Shown here one piece after another: positions 31,731 through 37,956 of a stretch of DNA of 37,956 nt. A program made the translations under genes and the position numbers. The notes below the pieces were generated by a model. It was given only the letters and a program-made list of their open reading frames with translations. It had not been told where the DNA came from and searched no databases. Position 1 is the first letter of the stretch. The number at the start of each line of letters is the position of its first letter. The DNA is from JAOSJT01 sp035914695 (GTDB taxonomy: Bacteria > Bacteroidota > Ignavibacteria > SZUA-365): contig JAMIQH010000272.1 of NCBI GenBank assembly GCA_035914695.1, positions 1-37,956 of the forward strand. Reading direction: 5' to 3'.

Positions 31731-33758
31731 ATGTCCGTACCCAGCGTTGAACATAAACCTCACCACCATATTCGAACTGAATCGCTTCCCGGGGATACAC
31801 TGAAACCGCGTGTGGTGCTGGTCGGCAATCCCAACGTCGGCAAGTCCGTGGTGTTCAATTATCTCAGCGGACTCTATGTCGATGTCTCGAATTTTCCCGG
31901 AACCACGGTGGAGGTCGCCAAGGCCTCCTATCTGCAGTACGACCTCTTCGATACTCCCGGTGTATACGGTGTGTCCTCGTTCAATGACGAGGAACGCGTT
32001 GCACGTGATATCATCCTGAACGCCGACATCATCGTGAATATCGTCGATGCCGTGCATCTCGAGCGCGATCTCTTCCTCACACAACAGCTCATCGACATGG
32101 GCAAGCGTGTCTGTGTGATCGTCAACATGATCGATGAAGCCAGGAAGCAGAAACTGGCGGTGGATCTTGCCACGCTGGAAGAAGAACTCGATGTGCCCGT
32201 GTTGGGCACGGTGGCGATTCGCAAAGAGGGATTGGACGGCATCCACGCGCTGATCACACGCGCACGTGAGGGGAGACAGCGCGAAGCGCTCCATGCCGAG
32301 TTGCATCGCATGCTTTCGGTCGTGGGTTCACAAGCAGAAGCATTGCTTGTGCTCGAAGGTGATCCCATCATCGCCGCGCGTCATGGCATCGCCGCGTCCG
32401 ACGCTGCCCACCGCGAGGAAATCTACATCGATCGCCGAAATCGCGTAAATCGCATTGTCCATCACGTGGTGAAGGACGTGCAGACGCGCAAGCTGCTCTC
32501 CACGCGCATCGGTCGCGCCTCGGTCAGTCCGTGGTTCGGTTTTCCCATCCTCGCCTTCGTGTTGTATCTGGTGTATCTCTTCGTCGGCGTGTTCGTGGCT
32601 CAGGATGTCGTGGGCATCACCGAAGGCGACATCGGCAAGGGCATTGTTGAGTTCCACATCAAGGAGTTCATCGCCGCACATGCCGCTGTCACGGTCACTG
32701 CCACGCTGCTCGACGATGATGATGAAGTGATCGAAGAACGTGCAGAGCGATTCGCCAACGGTGTGAAAGGCGAAGCGGATCGCTGGCGATCCATGCGTGC
32801 CTGGGTTGCGGAACGACCGGCGGAGTATGATTTCGCTTTTGAAAATCCTTGGCTTGTGCTCTTTTTCGGAGAGTTCGGCGCGGTGACCATGACGTTGACC
32901 TACCTCGTGTTCCTGTTGCTCCCGTTGGTGCTGGGCTTCTACTTCGCACTCTCGATACTTGAGGACAGTGGCTATCTCCCGCGACTCGCGACGTTGGTGG
33001 ACCGCACCCTGCGCTTCGTGGGCTTGAATGGACGCGCGGTGATTCCGCTCATCCTTGGTTTCGGTTGTGTCACCATGGCCACCATCACCACGCGCTTGCT
33101 CGGTACACAGCGGGAAAAAACCATCGCGACCACCATTCTGCAGTTGGCCATTCCATGTTCCGCGCAGTTGGGTGTGATCGCCGCGCTCCTTGCCACTGCG
33201 GGGGTGCAGGCCACCCTGATCTATACCGGCGTGATTTTTGCCTTCCTTGTACTCGTTGGCACGATCATGAATCGCAGCTTGCCGGGCGAAATTTCGCCAC
33301 TGCTCATCGATCTTCCCGCAATGCGCCTGCCCCAATTGAACAATGTTATGAAGAAAACCGGATTCAAGACCTGGTTCTTCATGAAGGAAGCCAGTCCGTG
33401 GTTCTTCATCGGCGCGCTGGCGGTGAGTATCCTTCAGGTCACCGGCGCACTCGTGCATATCATGGACGCGCTGCAACCTTTGGTTACTGGTTGGCTGCAA
33501 CTCCCGCGTGAAGCCGCCACAGCGTTCGTCATGGGCCTGGTGCGTCGCGATTTCGGCGCGGCGGGTCTCTACGATCTCAGTCTCTCGCCCTATCAGACCG
33601 TCGCCGCCCTAGTCACCATCACTCTTTTCGTGCCCTGTGTCGCATCACTCATGGTCATGCTCAAGGAACGCGGCCTCCACGAGGGCATGATCATCTGGGT
33701 GGGTAGTCTCGTGCTTGCGATAGGGATCGGGGGCGTGGTTTCGCAGGTGCTGTTGTAA
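31731..33758 (+). CDS. feoB: FeoB ferrous iron transporter (GFGCxTMA / PCSAQ variant)
   Basis: The 675-residue protein begins with a short His-rich tail (HKPHHH, 8-13). The cytosolic GTPase domain follows (GNPNVGKS 32-39, FPGTT, DTPG, NMID) with a helical linker, then a transmembrane region of gate-type helices. The metal-pathway motifs are GFGCVTMATITTR and IPCSAQLGV, where the best-known FeoB proteins have GFGCNVPA and a more divergent second motif. An extra charged loop (DDDDEVIEERAERF) lies between the first helix pair. It imports Fe(II) powered or gated by GTP. With fur and feoA it forms a tight operon, closed by the hairpin array that starts 80 bp after its stop. Confidence 0.93.
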   Translation: MSVPSVEHKPHHHIRTESLPGDTLKPRVVLVGNPNVGKSVVFNYLSGLYVDVSNFPGTTVEVAKASYLQYDLFDTPGVYGVSSFNDEERVARDIILNADIIVNIVDAVHLERDLFLTQQLIDMGKRVCVIVNMIDEARKQKLAVDLATLEEELDVPVLGTVAIRKEGLDGIHALITRAREGRQREALHAELHRMLSVVGSQAEALLVLEGDPIIAARHGIAASDAAHREEIYIDRRNRVNRIVHHVVKDVQTRKLLSTRIGRASVSPWFGFPILAFVLYLVYLFVGVFVAQDVVGITEGDIGKGIVEFHIKEFIAAHAAVTVTATLLDDDDEVIEERAERFANGVKGEADRWRSMRAWVAERPAEYDFAFENPWLVLFFGEFGAVTMTLTYLVFLLLPLVLGFYFALSILEDSGYLPRLATLVDRTLRFVGLNGRAVIPLILGFGCVTMATITTRLLGTQREKTIATTILQLAIPCSAQLGVIAALLATAGVQATLIYTGVIFAFLVLVGTIMNRSLPGEISPLLIDLPAMRLPQLNNVMKKTGFKTWFFMKEASPWFFIGALAVSILQVTGALVHIMDALQPLVTGWLQLPREAATAFVMGLVRRDFGAAGLYDLSLSPYQTVAALVTITLFVPCVASLMVMLKERGLHEGMIIWVGSLVLAIGIGGVVSQVLL

Positions 33759-33838
33759 ATCGTTGCATGCGAGGAACGTTGAACTGAACGGTGTGTTGAT
33801 TGCGGTGTGAATCGCTAATCGTGAATCGACTGTTTCAC

Positions 33839-34135
33839 CATCAATTCCCGCCGCATGTGAGAATGTTAGTCGGGATGGTGATACCGATGATCGAAGGTGA
33901 AGCGAAGCGCCATTCATTTCAGCTTTTACCTTTTTCCCATCAATCCCGCCGCACGCTGGAATGTGGATCGGGATGGTGATGTCGATAATCGAAGGTGAAG
34001 CGAAGCACCATTCGTTTCACCTTTTATCTTTTTTTTCATCAATCCCACCGTATGCAGAAGTGAGAGCTGGCCGGTTGCTGTAAAAAGCAAAAGGTGAAAT
34101 GGAACACTATCCATTTCACCTTTTCACTTCCATCT
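33839..34135 (+). repeat. Three-unit tandem repeat, 99-bp period, each with a hairpin
   Basis: Units start at 33839, 33938 and 34037, each with CATCAA(T)TCCC. Units 1 and 2 are clearly similar throughout (CGGGATGGTGAT, TCGAAGGTGAAGCGAAGC). Unit 3 diverges in its first half but keeps AAGGTGAA...TTTCACCTTTT at the same offset (54-55). Unit 2 folds as AAGGTGAA-G-CGAA / TTCG-T-TTCACCTT. The array fills the gap between convergent feoB and rseP. Confidence 0.8.
34089..34124. terminator. Bidirectional intrinsic terminator between feoB and rseP
   Basis: AAAAGGTGAAATGG (34089-34102) and CCATTTCACCTTTT (34111-34124) form a perfect 14-bp stem with an 8-nt loop. The arm ends supply A- and T-runs, so it can act for both strands. 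It is the hairpin of the third 99-bp repeat unit. Confidence 0.85.
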
Positions 34136-34175
34136 CCGCTCTACTCCCGGACACGGAACCGCGATGCCGCGGGGC

Positions 34176-35498
34176 TTAGAAAATATCGTTGTACAGTACG
34201 AAAATCATCAAGGCGAGCAGCAGTACCATGCCCACCTGCTGCAATGCAATTTTCACCTTGTTCGGCACTTCACGCCGGAAAATGCCCTCGTAAATGAGAA
34301 AAACGAGGTGGCCGCCGTCCAGTGCGGGTATGGGGAAAATGTTGATGATGGCGAGACTGATGCTGAGCAGGGCCATCAGACTGAGGAAGCTGACAATGCC
34401 GGCTTCGGCGGATTGCGCGGCCATTTCAGCAATCTTTACCGGACCGCCAATGCTGTCTTTGAAACTGGCTTCGCCAATGATGATGTGCCAGATATTGGTG
34501 AGGAAGAGCACTGTGACACGCCATAGGCCCTTCACCCCCACGCTCAGCGCTTCGAACACCCCGTAATGCCGAATTTCCACCGGCCCCGGGATGTTCATCA
34601 CGGGAATGATGCCAATCTTGCCTTGGTCGGTTGGCGTGACCATCGAGGCCATGCGCTTGCCCTCGCGGGTCCACACTACTTTCACCGGTGTACCTGGCGA
34701 TCCGCTGATCGTACGTATCACATCGTGCGGTTGATGGATGGGTTCGTCGTTGATCGAAAGGAACACATCCCCCTCCATCAATCCCACGCGCGAGGCGGGG
34801 AGGCCCGGTTCCACACCGGCAATGAAGGTGTGCGCACCCTGGGGACTGATGCCGAGCGTATCGGCATCCACCGCGGCGATGACCTTATGCGGTATGGTGA
34901 TGGTGGTTTCGCTGCCAGAACGCTGTACGGCAAAGGTCAGATCGCTGGAGAGTTGCCCATGGAGAATGTTCTCACGCATGGATTCCCACGTACCCACCTC
35001 GCTGCCGTTCACGCTTTTCACCTTGTCTCCCGCCTGCAGGCCAAAGCGTTCGGCGATGCTGCCTTCACGCACATGCCCGATGGTGGTGATCCTGTGATGC
35101 TGCGTACCCTGAGTAAGGTTGAGTCCCCAGAAAATCGCTATGGCGAGCAGAATGTTCATAACCACACCAGCGATTATCACGATAATTCGCTGCCAGACGG
35201 GTTTTGCACGGAATTCCCACGGTTGCGGTTCTTGCGCGAGTTGTTCGGTGTCGAGACTCTCATCCACCATCCCGCTGATTTTCACATAGCCGCCAATCGG
35301 CAACCAGGACACACAGTAATCGGTGTCGCCGATCTGCTTCCCGAAGGCGCGCGGCGGAAAGCCGATGGAGAATCGCTCGACGCGCATTCCGAAGGCCTTC
35401 GCGGCCAGAAAATGCCCGAGTTCGTGTATCAGAACAAGGACGCCGATGATGACGATGAAGTAAAATGCCTGACTGAGTATGCTTCCCAGAGCGTCCAT
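34176..35498 (-). CDS. rseP: Site-2 intramembrane metalloprotease RseP
   Basis: The 440-residue protein has the S2P zinc motif HELGH at 25-29 in the first helix, the GGYVK strand-loop motif, two PDZ domains in tandem (about 130-200 and 205-285: GSIAERFGLQAGDKVKSVNG and PASRVGLMEGDVFLSINDEP), and the third zinc ligand in FPIPALDGGHL near the C-terminus. It cuts membrane-bound anti-sigma factors or signal-peptide remnants in the inner membrane. It follows dxr with an 8-bp gap, a conserved bacterial neighbourhood, and its end faces the terminator array. Confidence 0.95.
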   Translation of the reverse strand: MDALGSILSQAFYFIVIIGVLVLIHELGHFLAAKAFGMRVERFSIGFPPRAFGKQIGDTDYCVSWLPIGGYVKISGMVDESLDTEQLAQEPQPWEFRAKPVWQRIIVIIAGVVMNILLAIAIFWGLNLTQGTQHHRITTIGHVREGSIAERFGLQAGDKVKSVNGSEVGTWESMRENILHGQLSSDLTFAVQRSGSETTITIPHKVIAAVDADTLGISPQGAHTFIAGVEPGLPASRVGLMEGDVFLSINDEPIHQPHDVIRTISGSPGTPVKVVWTREGKRMASMVTPTDQGKIGIIPVMNIPGPVEIRHYGVFEALSVGVKGLWRVTVLFLTNIWHIIIGEASFKDSIGGPVKIAEMAAQSAEAGIVSFLSLMALLSISLAIINIFPIPALDGGHLVFLIYEGIFRREVPNKVKIALQQVGMVLLLALMIFVLYNDIF

Positions 35499-35506
35499 AA
35501 GTGGTC

Positions 35507-36694
35507 TTACATTGCTGACTGATAAATGGATAACGAAGAGATATACGATGCGGCATGCGTGCGCGTCTCACGGTCGCTTTCCACAATTTCCTCGATACTT
35601 CGTACCGCTCGATGTGGCACGTGCTGGAGGCAGTGGTCGATAAGCGCGGGGATGCCGGTGAACGGCAATTCGCCGCGGAGAAATGCCGCGACGGCAATCT
35701 CATTCGCCGCATTGAGTATGGTCGGAGCGTTGCCACCCGCCCCGAGGGCTTCATAGGCGAGACGAAGGCAGGGAAATGCCGTCGTATCCGCCGCCTCGAA
35801 GGTCAAACTCCCGATTGCCGCGAGATCCATGCGTGTGTATCTCTCGCTCCCGCGGTCGGGCCAGGTCAGCGCGTATTGAATGGGTAGCTTCATATCGGGC
35901 ATGCCCAGTTGCGCCTTGACGGAGCCATCGGTGAATTCCACCAGGGAATGCACTATCGACTGTGGATGCACCAGCACATCGATCCGCTCGGCGGGAACGT
36001 CAAAGAGCCAACGCGCCTCGATTACTTCCAGACCTTTGTTCATGAGTGTGGCCGAATCGATGGTGATTTTGCTCCCCATGCTCCAATTCGGATGCTTCAG
36101 CGCTTGCTGCGGCGTGACGTGCAGAAGTTGCTCGCTATTCCAACCCCGGAAGGGTCCACCACTGGCTGTGAGAATAATGCGGGCGATGCGCTCGCGTGGT
36201 TCGCCCACCAGACATTGATACACGGCGCTGTGCTCGCTATCCACCGGCAGCAGTTGCACGCGATGCTCCGCCAGCAACGTGGAGATCAGTTCGCCCGCAA
36301 CGACAAGCGTTTCCTTATTCGCGAGCGCGATGTGGTGTCCGGCGCGTATCGCGGCGATGGTGGGGAGCAGTCCGGCAAAGCCCACCAGACTGCTGACCAT
36401 GGTGCCATAATCCTCGCGACTGGCAAGTTCGACCAATGCCAGCTCGCCGTCGAGCACCTCCGTGATATCCCCAACGGCGGCGCGCACCACGTTGGCTGCG
36501 GCGCGATCGGAAACGGCGACGGCCGCGGGACGGAATTCACGTACCATGGCGCAGAGCAAATCGGCATTGCTGTTGCCCGACATGTAGCGCACGGCGAAGG
36601 CATGGGGATTGCGGCGCACCACTTCGAGGGTGCTTTGTCCGATGGATCCCGTTGCTCCGAAAATCGCCAGTTGGTTGATATGCTCTCGTTCCAT
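35507..36694 (-). CDS. dxr: 1-deoxy-D-xylulose 5-phosphate reductoisomerase
   Basis: I chose the ATG at 36694 (MEREHINQLAIFGATGSIGQ), which places the NADPH-binding GATGSIG at the N-terminus; the in-frame region above does not look coding. The 395-residue enzyme has ANKETLVVAGE, LPVDSEHSAVYQCL with metal ligands, TASGGPFRGW, HPNWSMGSKITIDSATLMNK, GLEVIEARWLFDV, HPQSIVHSLVEF, DMKLPIQYALTWPDR and NAANEIAVAAFL. It converts DXP to MEP in isoprenoid synthesis, which supplies undecaprenyl carrier lipid and quinones. Transcribed with rseP. The promoter lies 13 nt from the ATG. Confidence 0.96.
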   Translation of the reverse strand: MEREHINQLAIFGATGSIGQSTLEVVRRNPHAFAVRYMSGNSNADLLCAMVREFRPAAVAVSDRAAANVVRAAVGDITEVLDGELALVELASREDYGTMVSSLVGFAGLLPTIAAIRAGHHIALANKETLVVAGELISTLLAEHRVQLLPVDSEHSAVYQCLVGEPRERIARIILTASGGPFRGWNSEQLLHVTPQQALKHPNWSMGSKITIDSATLMNKGLEVIEARWLFDVPAERIDVLVHPQSIVHSLVEFTDGSVKAQLGMPDMKLPIQYALTWPDRGSERYTRMDLAAIGSLTFEAADTTAFPCLRLAYEALGAGGNAPTILNAANEIAVAAFLRGELPFTGIPALIDHCLQHVPHRAVRSIEEIVESDRETRTHAASYISSLSIYQSAM

Positions 36695-36707
36695 GTTCAA
36701 ACTTACC

Positions 36708-36736
36708 AAGTTACACCCCTGCGGCTGATTCCGCAA
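36708..36736 (-). promoter_or_regulatory. Promoter of dxr-rseP
   Basis: On the minus strand: TTGCGG (36736-36731), 17 nt, TAACTTGG starting at 36713. Thus TTG-N20-TAACTTGG, close to the Bacteroidota TAnnTTTG type. It leaves a leader of only about six nucleotides. Confidence 0.5.
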
Positions 36737-36879
36737 CCTCAATCGGGTGCGATGCGTCGGGAGAAGAGTACAACACCGGGGCATTCGGGAGAATTCCGCG
36801 AGACGAATCGCAGCTGCCAGCTTCCATGGATGATCGGACCGGCGCAATCTCGCGCCGTGGGTGAAATCCTCGGTACTCA

Positions 36880-36908
36880 TTGCGGGTTCATGCCGAATCC
36901 GCCATATT
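36880..36908 (+). promoter_or_regulatory. Promoter of the TPR protein gene
   Basis: TTGCGG (36880-36885), 17 nt, CATATT (36903-36908), preceded by TCCGC. The same TTGCGG hexamer serves the divergent dxr promoter 150 bp away. Confidence 0.45.
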
Positions 36909-36944
36909 TACACAATGGTCTCAACGCACGCATATGGTACGCCG

Positions 36945-37956
36945 ATGATACATGTGTTTCGAGTAATGCTGCTCGCAGTTGTATTGACCGCTCTGGCGCA
37001 CGCCCAAGTGGCGGATGAACGCAATACGCTGCGACTCGCCCAAGTGTACGAGCAAGCGGGCAAGCATGACGAAGCTTTACGCTATTACCGCGATCTCTTC
37101 GCAGCCAAGCCGGACAACAGCGCGTATTTCGAGGGCGTCCGTCGCTGTCTTCTCGCACTGAAGCAGTACACCGAAGCGGTGTCCCTGCTGGGTGAGAGAA
37201 TCCGCCGTTTCCCCGCCGACGAACAACTGCTCGTACACCGCGGCGGCGTGTATGTGCTCATGGAGAAGGTGGACAGCGCCCGCGCCGATTGGAAGAAGGC
37301 GATCGCGTTGAATCCGAAAAACGGCCAGACCTACGGCTTGATCGCGGATCACTGTCTGAACGCACGCCTCTATCCGCTCGCAGTCGAGTACCTGCGCGAA
37401 GGCCGCGAGGAATTGCGCGCTCCGCAAATGTTCACCTTCGAGATCGCCCGCGCCTGCGCGATGAACATGGATTTCGATGGCGCGATGGACGAGTACCTCG
37501 AGTACCTGCGCGCCGTGCCGCAGTCGCTGTATCAGATTCAACAGCAGATCGCCATGTTTTCCGAAGTGATCGACGGCATCGAAAGCGCGTTGCGGCGTAC
37601 GCAGGCGGCGGTGAAACGCCATTCGGATGACGTCTCGCTACAGTACCTCCTGTCCTGGCTGTATCAGGAGCGCAAGCAATATGGCGAGGCCTTCGCTGTG
37701 GTGCGTGAGGTGGATCGTCTGAAAAACGCCGGGGGCATGGAGGTGCTGCGCTTCGCCGGACGAGCGTTCGACGACGGCGCTTTCCGTGTCGCCGCTGATG
37801 CGTATCGCTGGATTATCGAGAAATACGAGAAGGCGCAGTTCATTCCCCAGGCCGAATATCACTACGCGCGTTGCATGGAATCGCTGCAGGAGCAGCAGGG
37901 TGTTCCCGCCGAATTGGATGCGCAGGGCAGCACGGCCAGTGGTTCGGAGGCCATGC
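36945..37956 (+). CDS. Exported TPR-repeat protein, 3' truncated by window edge
   Basis: The ATG at 36945 gives a signal peptide (MIHVFRVMLLAVVLTALAHA, then QVADE). The frame stays open for 337 codons to the window end. The protein is a row of tetratricopeptide-like helical pairs (LAQVYEQAGKHDEALRYYRD, LLALKQYTEAVSLLGERIRR, VLMEKVDSARADWKKAIALN, MDFDGAMDEYLEYLRAVP, LSWLYQERKQYGEAFAVVRE). It is likely a periplasmic or outer-membrane-associated scaffold. It is divergent from dxr with a 250-bp gap. No ribosome site is evident. The partner is unknown. Confidence 0.85.
   Translation, partial: MIHVFRVMLLAVVLTALAHAQVADERNTLRLAQVYEQAGKHDEALRYYRDLFAAKPDNSAYFEGVRRCLLALKQYTEAVSLLGERIRRFPADEQLLVHRGGVYVLMEKVDSARADWKKAIALNPKNGQTYGLIADHCLNARLYPLAVEYLREGREELRAPQMFTFEIARACAMNMDFDGAMDEYLEYLRAVPQSLYQIQQQIAMFSEVIDGIESALRRTQAAVKRHSDDVSLQYLLSWLYQERKQYGEAFAVVREVDRLKNAGGMEVLRFAGRAFDDGAFRVAADAYRWIIEKYEKAQFIPQAEYHYARCMESLQEQQGVPAELDAQGSTASGSEAM

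Noticed and set aside
33839..34135. CRISPR array
   Set aside because: Only three long units with a 99-bp period and no constant-repeat/variable-spacer alternation; no cas genes in the window.
34566..35522. Plus-strand frames opposite rseP and dxr (also 35909-37018)
   Set aside because: They lie wholly over strongly conserved housekeeping genes on the other strand.

Overview
The window reads as chromosomal DNA of a moderately GC-rich member of the Bacteroidota/FCB group. The Ignavibacteria or Kapabacteria side is my best guess, and this is inference. The support is a PorV-type outer-membrane protein, three large proteins with C-terminal domains typical of type IX secretion (T9SS) cargo, the Bacteroidota-type GlmU-like enzyme, and promoters of the form TTG-N20-TAnnTT. 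I see no rRNA, tRNA, CRISPR array, prophage or intact insertion sequence.

Layout: 1-7.7 kb (+) holds the 3' part of porV, an M6-metallopeptidase-like T9SS cargo protein whose zinc motif is destroyed, and a three-part protein (gluzincin peptidase, PD40 propeller, Omp85-like barrel). 7.9-10.9 kb (+) holds a CHASE2 membrane sensor followed by a FecR-domain exported protein. 11-13.6 kb (+) holds the GlmU-like enzyme and rsmB. 13.7-24.1 kb (-) holds der and two very large T9SS cargo proteins of 1713 and about 1107 residues. The intervals beside these carry decayed dispersed repeats. 25.1-28.9 kb (-) holds a two-helix small protein, an ABC-2 exporter pair and a tRNA-dihydrouridine synthase. 29.2-30.8 kb (+) holds a gene related to REP-associated tyrosine transposases, with two copies of a palindromic element, and a DUF2147-type protein. 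31.0-33.8 kb (+) is a compact fur-feoA-feoB iron operon with a perfect inverted-repeat operator at its start codon. 33.8-34.1 kb is a tandem array of terminator-like hairpins between convergent genes. 34.2-36.7 kb (-) is dxr-rseP. The window ends inside a TPR protein (+).

The envelope theme dominates: PorV is the T9SS shuttle, three proteins look like its cargo, RseP is an intramembrane protease, Dxr and the GlmU-like enzyme feed lipid-carrier and wall-precursor synthesis, and CHASE2/FecR look like an envelope-sensing pair.

The best candidates for something undescribed are (i) the transposase-like gene that has lost its HUH histidines but keeps a good promoter and ribosome site, sits beside palindromes, and has one palindrome copy inside its 3' coding end; (ii) the fur operator; (iii) the inactivated M6 protein; (iv) the 27-bp repeat inserted in frame in a secretion-signal domain; and (v) the 99-bp terminator array. 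All calls are from reading the sequence; no database search was possible.
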